NCBI GenBank assembly: GCA_947500435.1
Contig: CANMRV010000003.1
Location: 479,271-543,270, forward strand
DNA: 64,000 nucleotides
From: an uncultured Flavobacteriaceae bacterium
Lineage (GTDB): Bacteria > Bacteroidota > Bacteroidia > Flavobacteriales > Flavobacteriaceae
Direction of reading: 5' to 3'
The first letter of the stretch is position 1. Every line of letters starts with the position of its first letter. Position numbers and translations under genes: made by a program. The notes beneath the pieces are model-generated. The model was not told the origin of the DNA and did no database searches. It saw only the letters and a program-made list of their open reading frames with translations. This document shows positions 1-9,678 of the stretch, piece by piece.

Positions 1-3000
1 AAGAATCCGTTTTTGCCCGAAAATGGTTGCCCGATTACCCAAATAAAGGTGAATGATAAGCTGGCCATAATCGTCATTGATACGGAATGGTATCTCACCA
101 ATTGGGACAAGCACCCCAACATGAACGACAATTGTGAGATTAAAAGTCGGGCCAAGTTTTGGGAGGAAGTTGAGGGTGTTATCAAAAAGAATAGAGATAA
201 GACTACCTTGATTGCTTTACATCATCCCATGTTCTCCTATGGGCCACATGGAGGTCAGTTTTCTATGAGACAACAATTGTTTCAAGGGCAGAGCAATTTT
301 CCTTTACCAGTGATTGGAACATTAATCAATGTGCTTAGAAAAACTTCGGGAGCTTCCCCTGCAGATATTCAAAATAAGCGCTACAATGAATTTAAAAATC
401 GGATGGTAACCTTAGCACAGTATTCTGAAAAGGTGATTTTTTCGTCAGGTCATGAGCACACATTACAATACATAAAAGAGAACAACACGCCTCAAATTGT
501 AAGTGGGGCAGGGGCAAAAAAAGGAGTCGCGCGAGTTATGAATGGCAGTCAATTTGCTACGGGCCAAATGGGTTATGCCGCTTTGGAAATATATGAGGAC
601 GGTTCTTCTCAAGTTCGTTATTTTGGAGTAAGCGATACCGACAAAGAAGAGTCCTTGTTTACCACACAAGTACTACCCCCTGATAGGCAGGCTCACGATA
701 AAAACTATGCTGAGACCTATCCTTCTGAGGCTACCGCGTCAATCTACACAGCTGAAGAAATTGATAAAACAGGTTTCTTTAAAACCATTTGGGGTGAGCG
801 ATATCGTAAATATTATGGTACAAAGGTGACCGCGCCAACAGTAAATCTAGATACACTTTTCGGGGGATTGAAACCGGTTCGAAAGGGTGGGGGGCATCAA
901 TCGAAATCATTGCGATTGCGCCATGAAAATGGTAAGGAATATGTAATGCGTGCTTTGCGCAAGGTTTCTGAGTTGTATTTACAATCCATGGTTTTTCAGC
1001 AGCAATATGTCATGGATGATTTACAGGATACTTTTTTGCAAGAATTCCTACAAGACTTTTATACAGGGTCACACCCCTATGCCCCTTTTACCATTGGACC
1101 ACTTTCGGATGCCATAGGAATTTATCATACCAACCCCGTGTTATACTATATACCTAAACAGGATGCCTTAGAGGAATTCAACGATAGTTTTGGAGATGAA
1201 CTTTATATGATAGAAGAACATGCTGGTGATGGACATGGAGATCAGGCTAGCTATGGATTTTCTGACAAACTCATTAGTACCGATGAAATGCTTGAGAACC
1301 TTCGGGATGATGAAAAATATGATGTAGATGCCGAAATGTACGCCCGGGCCCGACTTTTCGATATGGTGCTTGGGGATTGGGATCGTCATGTAGATCAATG
1401 GCGGTGGGCCGAATTCAAGAAGGAAGGCAAAAAGAAAAAAACATATCGTCCTGTGCCTCGTGACCGTGACCAAGCTTATTCCATTATGGGTGATGGTTTG
1501 TTCATGGGGTTGGCAACTCGATTGATTCCTTCATTGCGACTAATGGAAGGATTTAAAGAAGAAATTAGGAGTGTAAGGGGGTTCAATTCTTCTCCAAAAA
1601 CCTATGTGCTTGATTTGGCGATGCTGAATGAAACTAAGAGAGATACATGGTTGAATGAGGCAAAATATATTAAGGAAAATTTGACTTCAGAAGTGATTGA
1701 CAAAGCTTTCCTTTCTTTCCCAGAAGAAGTGCGTGATGAAACCGTTGATGAAATAAAAAGGGTTTTGTTGAAACGACTAGCGACTATAGAAGAAACAGCA
1801 GCTGAGTACTATCGCATTTTAAATAAGTTTGCTGTAGTCACCGGAACTGATAAAGACGATTGGTTTGAAATAGAGCATTTGAACAAGAATGAAGTTGAGG
1901 TAAGCGCCTATCGAATAATCGATGGAGAAAAGAAAAAACGATTTTTCAACAAGAAATTCGACAAGAATTTCACCAAAGAAATTTGGGTATATGGATTGGA
2001 TGACGAAGACCGTTTTGAGGTTAAAGGCAATCAAAAGAGTAAAATCAAAGTACGCCTTATAGGGGGACAGAATAATGATAGATATGATGTTGGAGAAGGA
2101 GGCGGTACTGTTATTTACGATTATCAATCTAAAAAGAACCGCTTTGAAGACGTTTCGAAAGCAAGGGTGAAACTGACGGATAACTACGCCGTAAATACCT
2201 ATCAACCCCTTAAGATGAGGGCTTCCCAGAATCAGCTTTTGCCCTTAATTGGACTCAACCCAGATGATGGCCTGAAAATTGGTTTTACTGAAACATTTAC
2301 CTATAACGGTTTCCGTCAAAACCCATTTACACAGCAGCATAATATCAATGCGGCATTTTATTTTGCAACAAGTGGATTTGAGTTGGGTTACAAAGGAGAA
2401 TTTGCAAATGCCTTCGGAAAAGCGAATTTTGAATTGGACACCCGATTTACAAGTCCGAATTTTGCTATTAATTTCTTCGGATTTGGAAATGAAACAGAGA
2501 ATCTAGATGATGTAGAGGAACTAGAATTGGACTACAATCGGGTTAAATATAGTACGATAAGGATAGCCCCCTCCTTGGTTTGGCGCGGACAACTAGGAAG
2601 CAAATTTCGAACGGGGATTTCGTATGAGTCCATTGATGTTGAGGAGACAGAGAATAGATTTATAAATACATTTTATCAAGGGAATAATGAGGAAACCCAG
2701 AAGAGTTTTGTCGGCATTGATGGCGAATATACTTATGAAAATGCTGATAATGCTGCTTTTCCAACTTTAGGAATGGTTACTTCTTTGCAGGTGGGATATA
2801 AGACGGAGGTCACAAATGGAGATGGTAGTTTCGGGTATATTATTCCCAGTTTATCTTTCGATTACAAACTAATCCCTAGTGGAAATTTGGTGCTTGCCAC
2901 CAAATGGAAGGCACATTTTAATTTAGGTGACGGTTATGAGTTCTACCAGGCCGCAAGTATTGGAGGTACAGATGGATTAAGAGGGTTCAGAAATCAGCGT

Positions 3001-3270
3001 TTTGCAGGGAAAAAGGCGTATTACCAGAATACTGACCTTCGATTAAGTCTCGGTAAAAGAAGAACTGGAATTCTACCCACGACGGTTGGAATCTATGGTG
3101 GTTTCGATTACGGAAGAGTTTGGCAACCTGATGAAGATTCAGGTATATGGCATACTTCTTATGGAGGAGGATTCTTTGTGAATGCGGCTGATATAATGTC
3201 CTTACGCGCTGCATTTTTTAGTGGCGCTGATGGTGGTCGTCTGACTTTCGGATTAGGGTTTGGGTTTTAA
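1..3270 (+). CDS. Metallophosphoesterase / kinase-like / outer-membrane beta-barrel fusion protein, 5' truncated
   Basis: The reading frame is open to base 1, so the start lies outside the window; a TTG at 13 is only an internal codon. At least 1,089 residues are present. Counting from that TTG, residues 1-200 hold the C-terminal half of a calcineurin-like phosphoesterase (ALHHP at 68-72, SSGHEHT at 144-150). Residues about 255-600 hold a region with kinase-like landmarks: KEYVMRALRK (308-317), YMIEEH (398-403), LGDWDRHVDQW (453-463) and PRDRDQAY (482-489). From about 740 to the end is a beta-rich domain with an Omp85-type signature (GGTDGLRGFRNQRFAG near 984) and a C-terminal Phe, as expected for a BamA/TamA-like barrel. 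The likely location is the outer membrane. Phosphoesterase and barrel are confident; the kinase-like reading is inference from motif spacing. Confidence 0.8.
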   Translation, partial: KNPFLPENGCPITQIKVNDKLAIIVIDTEWYLTNWDKHPNMNDNCEIKSRAKFWEEVEGVIKKNRDKTTLIALHHPMFSYGPHGGQFSMRQQLFQGQSNFPLPVIGTLINVLRKTSGASPADIQNKRYNEFKNRMVTLAQYSEKVIFSSGHEHTLQYIKENNTPQIVSGAGAKKGVARVMNGSQFATGQMGYAALEIYEDGSSQVRYFGVSDTDKEESLFTTQVLPPDRQAHDKNYAETYPSEATASIYTAEEIDKTGFFKTIWGERYRKYYGTKVTAPTVNLDTLFGGLKPVRKGGGHQSKSLRLRHENGKEYVMRALRKVSELYLQSMVFQQQYVMDDLQDTFLQEFLQDFYTGSHPYAPFTIGPLSDAIGIYHTNPVLYYIPKQDALEEFNDSFGDELYMIEEHAGDGHGDQASYGFSDKLISTDEMLENLRDDEKYDVDAEMYARARLFDMVLGDWDRHVDQWRWAEFKKEGKKKKTYRPVPRDRDQAYSIMGDGLFMGLATRLIPSLRLMEGFKEEIRSVRGFNSSPKTYVLDLAMLNETKRDTWLNEAKYIKENLTSEVIDKAFLSFPEEVRDETVDEIKRVLLKRLATIEETAAEYYRILNKFAVVTGTDKDDWFEIEHLNKNEVEVSAYRIIDGEKKKRFFNKKFDKNFTKEIWVYGLDDEDRFEVKGNQKSKIKVRLIGGQNNDRYDVGEGGGTVIYDYQSKKNRFEDVSKARVKLTDNYAVNTYQPLKMRASQNQLLPLIGLNPDDGLKIGFTETFTYNGFRQNPFTQQHNINAAFYFATSGFELGYKGEFANAFGKANFELDTRFTSPNFAINFFGFGNETENLDDVEELELDYNRVKYSTIRIAPSLVWRGQLGSKFRTGISYESIDVEETENRFINTFYQGNNEETQKSFVGIDGEYTYENADNAAFPTLGMVTSLQVGYKTEVTNGDGSFGYIIPSLSFDYKLIPSGNLVLATKWKAHFNLGDGYEFYQAASIGGTDGLRGFRNQRFAGKKAYYQNTDLRLSLGKRRTGILPTTVGIYGGFDYGRVWQPDEDSGIWHTSYGGGFFVNAADIMSLRAAFFSGADGGRLTFGLGFGF

Positions 3271-3283
3271 TCAGGGCTTTATT

Positions 3284-3308
3284 GTCATTCCAGCGAAGGC
3301 GAGAATCC
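3284..3308. repeat. Decayed palindromic intergenic repeat (family A) at a convergent junction
   Basis: The 20 bases at 3287-3306 form an imperfect palindrome around GAAG. They resemble the clean palindrome at 40219-40238 and, in reverse complement, the flanks of the element at 24864-24912. It lies in the 46 bp between two convergent genes, where it could also act as a weak terminator. Confidence 0.55.
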
Positions 3309-3316
3309 TTTGAATA

Positions 3317-4171
3317 CTATTCCAGTTTATACGAATACAAATTTCCCCCAGTGCCATCTCTTTCTTCATCAGAAAGCAAAAGAGTTTTGTTGTCGGTAAA
3401 ACAAACCGATTCTAATTGAGTACGAACACCTAAATCGATTTCTTTTAGATATCCTTTGGGCAGTGCATCCATAGAGAAATTGGTGATTGTCCAAAGTTTG
3501 CCATAGCTTAGAAGAACAATTGTTTTTTCATCAGGAGATATATCGGCAGAAGTAATTCGGCAGGTATCCCAATCAGAACATAGGGAAATTTTGCCCATCA
3601 GTTTTGCATCGTAAGTTCCTTTACTATCTGGTACACGATAGATAGATGTTTCTCCTGTAAAAGGATTTGCTCGATTTTTCGTAAAAATATAGAGATATCC
3701 CTCGGAATGAAAAAAAGCCTCTGCATCATACAGTAGCTCACCTCTTCTTGGTGGAAAATCCTGTTGTTCTGAATACCGAAATTTGATTTTCTCCACCGAA
3801 ATTTTCTCCCCCTTTTTTATCTCGGGGTTTTGAGCCTTATAGATAACTAGATTTTTTCGATTATTCGCGTTATTCCCAAAATCGCCGATATATAGATTGC
3901 CTTTCTTATCCTTGGTTAAATCTTCCCAATCGTCATTTTTGGCGTTTTTTACATCGAATTGTTGAATGATATTTCCTTTGAAATCTATTTTGTAGATGTT
4001 ATCGCTATTTCCGTTGTCCTCAATAAACCAAGCCGTTGAATCAGAATAAGAAACAATACCCGAATTTTCTTTTAGCTTTTGAGGAAGTTTTTCAATGAGC
4101 TTAAGTTGCCCATGATTAGCGCAGCTTTGCAGCAAGAAAATCAATACTAAAAAGGAATAGGGTCGGTTCAT
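3317..4171 (-). CDS. Lipoprotein, probably beta-propeller (SdiA-regulated-like)
   Basis: 284 residues. A lipoprotein signal peptide ends at Cys17 (LLQSC). The mature part has repeating segments of the type GNLYIGDFGNN, EGYLYIFTKNRANP and KTIVLLSYGKLWTI, each a beta-rich blade-like unit, and ends with LESVCFTDNKTLLLSDEERDG. This resembles the SdiA-regulated / six-bladed propeller lipoproteins common in Bacteroidota, which have no established role. It is the last gene of a five-gene minus-strand run: its ATG is 1 base from the preceding stop. Propeller fold is inference from the blade pattern; a specific ligand or reaction cannot be named. Confidence 0.75.
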   Translation of the reverse strand: MNRPYSFLVLIFLLQSCANHGQLKLIEKLPQKLKENSGIVSYSDSTAWFIEDNGNSDNIYKIDFKGNIIQQFDVKNAKNDDWEDLTKDKKGNLYIGDFGNNANNRKNLVIYKAQNPEIKKGEKISVEKIKFRYSEQQDFPPRRGELLYDAEAFFHSEGYLYIFTKNRANPFTGETSIYRVPDSKGTYDAKLMGKISLCSDWDTCRITSADISPDEKTIVLLSYGKLWTITNFSMDALPKGYLKEIDLGVRTQLESVCFTDNKTLLLSDEERDGTGGNLYSYKLE

Positions 4172-4172
4172 T

Positions 4173-5066
4173 TTATTCTTTCAAGGGCATGAAAACTTCA
4201 GCCTTCCAATTTAATTCATCACCCCCCATATTAGGGTTGCTATAAAAAACTTCGATAGGTTTTTGCTCAATGGCCATATCATTCTTTTTTGCATAATCAA
4301 CCATAGCATACCAAGCACGGTCTGAAATGATATAATTCCCATTAAATATACTTTTAATGGCCTTTTGACTCTTTATCTGCTTGAATTGAACACCCTTGAT
4401 TTGGGGTAAGGTATCTGATTTTATAATAGGATAGCAAAAATTAAAAGCAATACTATCTGTTCGCATATTCCAATCTTCAATTTGGATAAAAGGAGGACCA
4501 TCTAGTGGGATTTTATTTTTAGCCAGAACACTATTCAAAATGGGATAGTTTTCCATCATTTTGAGTGCCTTTTCTTTTTGAGTGCTTTTTAAAGAGATAT
4601 AAGCGCAATATTTTGAAGGTATTTCATCTATACCAGTTACCGTAACCTTAAAACTCTCAGTATGTTCCTTTAGCGTTTCCATAAGGTCTTTTACGGTATT
4701 CTTTGTGCGTTTTTCAAAATCAGTTTCCGAAAAGGGAATGGCTATTTTATTTGAAAGGCTATTTTCAACATCCATCACAAGAACTTTTACCTGTGATGTA
4801 GAATCGTTCAAGGATTTTATATTCCATTCATAAGTGTGAACGGAATCGTTGAATCGAAGCTGATGCGAAAAGTGCTGCAAATCTGTTTGAGTTAACAGCT
4901 TACTCTCGTCCAATCCATTTGCCCATAACTTTATAGCTTGATTTACCGTACCGGGTATAGCCTTTGTTTTAAAAGTAACTTGGTAATCATTTGGTTTGAG
5001 AAAAAGATACCAAACCAAGGTTCCCAATAGAAGTATCAGCAAACCCCAGACCAACTTCTTTCTCAT
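4173..5066 (-). CDS. Membrane-anchored protein with SRPBCC-like N-terminus and GyrI-like effector-binding domain
   Basis: 297 residues. Residues 5-24 form one hydrophobic segment, so the protein is probably tethered to the inner membrane with the rest in the periplasm. Residues about 30-125 fit loosely to an SRPBCC-type (START-like) fold. Residues about 135-297 look like a GyrI-like / AraC effector-binding domain: paired halves, with the typical end of W-x-M-V-x-Y-A, IEVFYSNP and WKAEVFMP. There is no DNA-binding domain. Such stand-alone GyrI-like proteins bind small hydrophobic ligands or, in some cases, hydrolyse them. It sits 2 bases after the haloperoxidase-like gene, so a role linked to that enzyme's substrate or product is possible but unproven. 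Confidence 0.75.
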   Translation of the reverse strand: MRKKLVWGLLILLLGTLVWYLFLKPNDYQVTFKTKAIPGTVNQAIKLWANGLDESKLLTQTDLQHFSHQLRFNDSVHTYEWNIKSLNDSTSQVKVLVMDVENSLSNKIAIPFSETDFEKRTKNTVKDLMETLKEHTESFKVTVTGIDEIPSKYCAYISLKSTQKEKALKMMENYPILNSVLAKNKIPLDGPPFIQIEDWNMRTDSIAFNFCYPIIKSDTLPQIKGVQFKQIKSQKAIKSIFNGNYIISDRAWYAMVDYAKKNDMAIEQKPIEVFYSNPNMGGDELNWKAEVFMPLKE

Positions 5067-5068
5067 GC

Positions 5069-6418
5069 CTATTGGTTTATTGCCACTTTTTGACTACTCG
5101 TCATTTTCAGATTATCAACAACAAATTTTCCAAGATCGCGACCCTGTTTTACCCCTATTTCAACAGCAGCGCGATAGTGAATACCACCATACATTCTGCT
5201 GATTGCGGCTTCATCTGCGGCTTGTTCAAAAGAAGTGAAGCTTCTCACGGGCAAGCCGTACGCCACTTCGGTGTCATCATCAAAACTAAAATCATCTCCG
5301 AAGATATCTGTAAGCGTAACTGATGCCGCTCCAGAAACCACACTATGACCGCTTGAATACTCAGGAAAAGGAGGGGTTTGCAAAACTGGTTTCCAGTTTT
5401 TATCAATATGCTCATTAATCAAAGTTTCGGGTCGAATCAAGTTACTGCGATATTTTTCATCCCAGCAACTGATAAAGGCATCGGCCATAGCTATTGAAGC
5501 TTTGGTATAGGCGTATACCGTTTTGTCAAAATCGCTATTGGTTTTTCTACTTGCAATTTTTGTAATTCCCATCCAATGTGCACCCGGACTGATTTTTTTA
5601 GTAGCAAACATCAAATGCCCCCTGGTCACGGATACATAAGGATTGCAATCCCAAAACTGGGCAATCTTGATTTCTTCTGATTCATCACCTTTTGCGGTAA
5701 TTTGATTGCTGATTCTATAGACTTCCTCCAATTCTTTAAAAAAGTCTGAGCCTTTTTCTAAAGAGAATGGAGGGGGAGGGACAGGCTTAAACTGGGCTGC
5801 CGAATCAATTACAAAGGGACGTATTTTATTCCAATGCGGTTCAATCCCAGCCATATATGCAGGAGGTGTCGGTTGCCATCTTGTTGGGTCTTCTATGTCA
5901 ACACTGAATTGCGGCATTGTTCGCGTTTGATTGTAATTGTCTTTGTTCATCCATTCTCCGATATGCTCGGCTACTTCAAGTCCGTAAACTTTGGAATCTT
6001 CAAATAGAACCGGATTTTTCGTTCCCCAAACTCCGTAAAGACTATCTCGTAGCATCTCTATTTTATCTTCGGAAAAAATCAATCTTTTGCTTAGCTCCAT
6101 ATGTGCGACCATAGCCGCTACTTCGTGATTGATGACCATTGACGCCTTCGGTATAGGGATAGTTGTAAAATCTGTTAATTGCCCCGCCAAAGAAAGATAC
6201 TCTGGGTTTTTTAAAGCGATAATTTCATAAGCCGCAACATTCGGATAAGCAAAGATTCTACTAGCTACAGGCGGCGAAAAAATATCATGAATCATGATTT
6301 CAGTCACCTTATCTACAGAAGCATGCAAATCTTCTGGGGAAACAGCAATCGGCTCAGCCTTTTCTGTACAAGAAAATATTAGAATTATGGCAGAGATTAT
6401 TAAAATTATCTTCTTCAT
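5069..6418 (-). CDS. Vanadium-dependent haloperoxidase / PAP2-family lipoprotein
   Basis: 449 residues with lipobox Cys17 (LIFSC). The three signature segments of the vanadium haloperoxidase / acid phosphatase superfamily are all present: WDEKYRSNLIRP at 319-330 (Lys322 and Arg330), PEYSSGHS at 352-359 (Ser356, Gly357, His358) and SRMYGGIHYR at 407-416 (Arg408 and His414, the expected vanadate or phosphate ligand). The active-site architecture is therefore intact. Sequence alone does not separate haloperoxidase from phosphatase activity. The lipoprotein signal puts it in the cell envelope. It follows the upstream UnbV lipoprotein gene by 11 bases, which supports co-transcription. Confidence 0.88.
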   Translation of the reverse strand: MKKIILIISAIILIFSCTEKAEPIAVSPEDLHASVDKVTEIMIHDIFSPPVASRIFAYPNVAAYEIIALKNPEYLSLAGQLTDFTTIPIPKASMVINHEVAAMVAHMELSKRLIFSEDKIEMLRDSLYGVWGTKNPVLFEDSKVYGLEVAEHIGEWMNKDNYNQTRTMPQFSVDIEDPTRWQPTPPAYMAGIEPHWNKIRPFVIDSAAQFKPVPPPPFSLEKGSDFFKELEEVYRISNQITAKGDESEEIKIAQFWDCNPYVSVTRGHLMFATKKISPGAHWMGITKIASRKTNSDFDKTVYAYTKASIAMADAFISCWDEKYRSNLIRPETLINEHIDKNWKPVLQTPPFPEYSSGHSVVSGAASVTLTDIFGDDFSFDDDTEVAYGLPVRSFTSFEQAADEAAISRMYGGIHYRAAVEIGVKQGRDLGKFVVDNLKMTSSQKVAINQ

Positions 6419-6429
6419 CGTTCTTCTTT

Positions 6430-9400
6430 TTACTTTGTTAGTTTATAAACTTCTGCTTTATTATTATTGATGGTTACAAGCAAATAGGGCTGCTTTTTAA
6501 GTGTAATAATACTTAAATGTCTTACGGATTTTTGCATAAGATTTAATCCGATTTCATCACCCAAAATTACATTATTTTCATCTTTTATCAAGGCTCCTGA
6601 AAAAGAATCAAATCTTCCGTGAAAAGGTTTAACACCAAAATAGTTTCCTGCAGCGAGTGCTTCTTCCCTGCCATCTTTATTAAAATCATAAGATAAAAAT
6701 GTCAGAATTGGAGAGACCTGCAATTCATTTCCAAAGGAAACGAAACTGAATCTTCCATTTTCGTTGCGTAAAAATCCTGAGCGCAACTCGGATACTTCTA
6801 GCACATCAGCATTTTTCAGCGCTTCCTTTTCGAAAATTTCATTTACCGTCTTTCCAGCAAAGTCGGCGTAGGTTGTAAATTTCTTTTTTAACGAAACTAA
6901 TTGACCACTTAATCCATCAAGATTTTCCAAAGGATAATATTCTCCATCTTTTTCAGTGGTAACAATCGTCTCTGTTTGGCCATTTTTATCAAAATCGCCA
7001 TAATACATCTTCATAGGAGACTTTTCAGAAGCTATAAACTTACTATTTGTACCCCAATTTCCTAGCAAATAATCCATATCACCATCTCCATCAATATCGA
7101 AGGGAGCAATACTCTGCCAGAGTCCATTAAGGTCATTGGCTCCAACATTTTGTTTAATTAAGTGACCATTTTCATTTTTGAAGAAGATGGGTGCCATCCA
7201 TTCTCCAATTACAATAAGGTCTTTGGAATTATCTCCATCGAAATCATGCCATATGGCATCAGTGACCATACCTATATTCTGAAGTGCTTTATTTTCAAGG
7301 ATAGAGAAATTTCCGTTTTCATTTATGAGAACATAAGAAGTAGGAAGCTTTCCGAAATCATTTGAAATAGATTGATTTCCAACGAATACATCCAAATCAC
7401 CATCGTTGTCAAAGTCATAAGGCCTTAAAACCGATGCATTTTCATAACTATCTGGTAAGGACTTTAACTCATAAACCGAATCCTTTTGCACATAATAACT
7501 ATTTAGTAAAGGCTTCATTTCGTTATAGAAATCGGCGCCTCCAGTACTTATAAGTAAATCGTTCTTTCCGTCCGCATTGAAATCTGAAATTACTGCGGAA
7601 ACATCTTCCTTGATAGAATCTTTTGCAATCGAGGGTATTTTGTATTCAACAAAAGAAGAATCACTTTGAACATAAGCTCTAGATGGAATGTATTTAGATC
7701 CTCCGAAGAAAACATCAGTTACGCCATCGTTGTTTAAATCTCCAAAGGCAAGAGCAGGACCTCGATCACCGATTTGATAAGGAATTAGCTTTTGCCGATT
7801 AAAATCTACATAACCATCTTCTTGATGTGTGAAATTTATGCCTAGATTATCGTTAACCTGTTCAAACAATTTTGAAGTTTTGGGTTGAAGTATGGTATAA
7901 TTAAAGGCTTTCGTATTTTCTGGGGTAAGGGTTAAAGTTTGATTGGTCGATACATCTCTTAAGACTTGAAATGTATTATCTGGCCAAACGATTTTTAGCG
8001 AATCTACTTTTTGACTTGAGCCGTACCCAAAATGAACTATTGGTTCAGAAGAGGCTTGAAAACCACGGACCGTATATAGCTCTTTATATTGAAGTTGGGC
8101 GTTATGATAAGAAAATACCTTTGTGCCAATTCCTAATGGATTTCCTTGGGTATACTTGAATTTCAATTTGAGAAAATTGGCTTTTGAATTTGTTTTGTTG
8201 ATATATAGGGAAGCAGATTCATTACTATTGTTGATGACCAAATCAAGGTCGCCATCCAAGTCGAAATCCGCCATTGCTGTAGCCCCAGATTTTAGTGTAT
8301 CGTTGATAATCCAACTTTTCGATTTATCCTCGAATTTTAGATTTTTGTTACCCTTAAAAATGTAATTATGGGTGGCTCCTGAAGGCATTAGGTTCAAAGC
8401 CTGTTCATCAACCAGCTTCGTGTTGCTAATTTTTTTCTGAATCTGTTCATCGGAAACAAAATTGATGTAATCTAAATCGTTCGGGCGCTTGGCAATACCA
8501 TTTGAGATAAAGATATCTTGCTGTCCATCTTGGTCGTAATCGGCGAAAAGAGCACTCCAGCTCCAATCAGTGGCCGCAACTCCACTTAACAAAGCCGTTT
8601 CTGTAAAACCAGCTTGAGGTCGGTTTACGAAAAGCATATTTCTAGAATATTGGTAGTGATAACCAAATCGTTCTGTCCGTAATCTTTGTGTCTGGACATT
8701 ATCTGCGCCTTCAGAAGATTTTAAGACTTTTTCATCTTCCGGTAACATGTCCAATGAGATGATATCGGGCCAACCATCATGGTTGATATCAGCGACGTCA
8801 TTCCCCATGGAAAATCTTGAAGTATGTCCGAAATACTCTTTTAGATTTTCAGAAAAGGTGCCATCACCATTATTTAAATAGTAATAGTCATCTTCGTGGA
8901 AATCATTACCTACATAAATATCGGGATATCCATCTTGATTAAAATCGGAAACTGCAACGCCCAGGCCATACCCGTTTACGCCACCGTAAATGCCAGCTTC
9001 TTCACTAATATCTGTAAATTTTTCGCCGTCGTTTCGAAGTAATTTATCACCGGTTTGATAGTTTCTCTTTTTTCGTGTTTCAGCGTTTCCATACGATTCT
9101 TGGGTATGAACAGCATGATTTAAAAGATACATGTCGAGGTCACCGTCGTTGTCAAAATCTAAAAGTGCCGCTGAGGAACTATAGGAATCAAAATCTAGTC
9201 CGTATTTAGCCGCACTTTCTGTAAAAGTGGAGTCTCCATTGTTGATATAAAGCTCATTGAATCCGTTAAAACCATTTATTCCCACAACGGCACAAACATA
9301 AATATCAAGTAGTCCGTCACCATTGATATCGCCCATAATGGCTCCGGTATTCCAAGTACTATTACCTGAAACTCCTGCTTTATCGGAAATGTCTTCAAAC

Positions 9401-9678
9401 TTGAGATTCCCTCTATTGAGATATAGTTTGTTTTTTACCTGATTGCCTGAAAAGAAAATATCAGGTAACTCATCCCCATTGATATCACCAACGGCAACGC
9501 CACCGCCATTATAAAAATAGAGGTAGTCTAGGATGTTAGCATCCTCCGTTGAGGTTAAGGTATTGGTGAAGTCAATTCCGGTTTCTAGAGGCGAAGGATT
9601 TGAAAATAATTCACCTTCGGAATTTCCGCAACTCATGAAAAGCCCTAGAAACAAAATGTAAAATACATTTTTAGTCAT
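6430..9678 (-). CDS. FG-GAP/VCBS repeat lipoprotein with ASPIC/UnbV domain (CRTAC1-like)
   Basis: 1,082 residues with lipobox Cys17 (LFMSC). It carries a long series of FG-GAP/VCBS units with calcium-loop motifs such as DINGDELPD, DFDNDGDLD, DFNQDGYPD and DINHDGWPD, expected to form one or two seven-bladed propellers. Near residues 505-585 lies an ASPIC/UnbV segment (GIGTKV, RGFQASSEP, DSLKIVWPDN), followed by a second set of FG-GAP units. It is a paralogue of the upstream gene, whose 3' end it overlaps by 8 bases. Proteins of this type are envelope-anchored and of unknown function, often beside SusCD or haloperoxidase genes in Flavobacteriia. Confidence 0.88.
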   Translation of the reverse strand: MTKNVFYILFLGLFMSCGNSEGELFSNPSPLETGIDFTNTLTSTEDANILDYLYFYNGGGVAVGDINGDELPDIFFSGNQVKNKLYLNRGNLKFEDISDKAGVSGNSTWNTGAIMGDINGDGLLDIYVCAVVGINGFNGFNELYINNGDSTFTESAAKYGLDFDSYSSSAALLDFDNDGDLDMYLLNHAVHTQESYGNAETRKKRNYQTGDKLLRNDGEKFTDISEEAGIYGGVNGYGLGVAVSDFNQDGYPDIYVGNDFHEDDYYYLNNGDGTFSENLKEYFGHTSRFSMGNDVADINHDGWPDIISLDMLPEDEKVLKSSEGADNVQTQRLRTERFGYHYQYSRNMLFVNRPQAGFTETALLSGVAATDWSWSALFADYDQDGQQDIFISNGIAKRPNDLDYINFVSDEQIQKKISNTKLVDEQALNLMPSGATHNYIFKGNKNLKFEDKSKSWIINDTLKSGATAMADFDLDGDLDLVINNSNESASLYINKTNSKANFLKLKFKYTQGNPLGIGTKVFSYHNAQLQYKELYTVRGFQASSEPIVHFGYGSSQKVDSLKIVWPDNTFQVLRDVSTNQTLTLTPENTKAFNYTILQPKTSKLFEQVNDNLGINFTHQEDGYVDFNRQKLIPYQIGDRGPALAFGDLNNDGVTDVFFGGSKYIPSRAYVQSDSSFVEYKIPSIAKDSIKEDVSAVISDFNADGKNDLLISTGGADFYNEMKPLLNSYYVQKDSVYELKSLPDSYENASVLRPYDFDNDGDLDVFVGNQSISNDFGKLPTSYVLINENGNFSILENKALQNIGMVTDAIWHDFDGDNSKDLIVIGEWMAPIFFKNENGHLIKQNVGANDLNGLWQSIAPFDIDGDGDMDYLLGNWGTNSKFIASEKSPMKMYYGDFDKNGQTETIVTTEKDGEYYPLENLDGLSGQLVSLKKKFTTYADFAGKTVNEIFEKEALKNADVLEVSELRSGFLRNENGRFSFVSFGNELQVSPILTFLSYDFNKDGREEALAAGNYFGVKPFHGRFDSFSGALIKDENNVILGDEIGLNLMQKSVRHLSIITLKKQPYLLVTINNNKAEVYKLTK

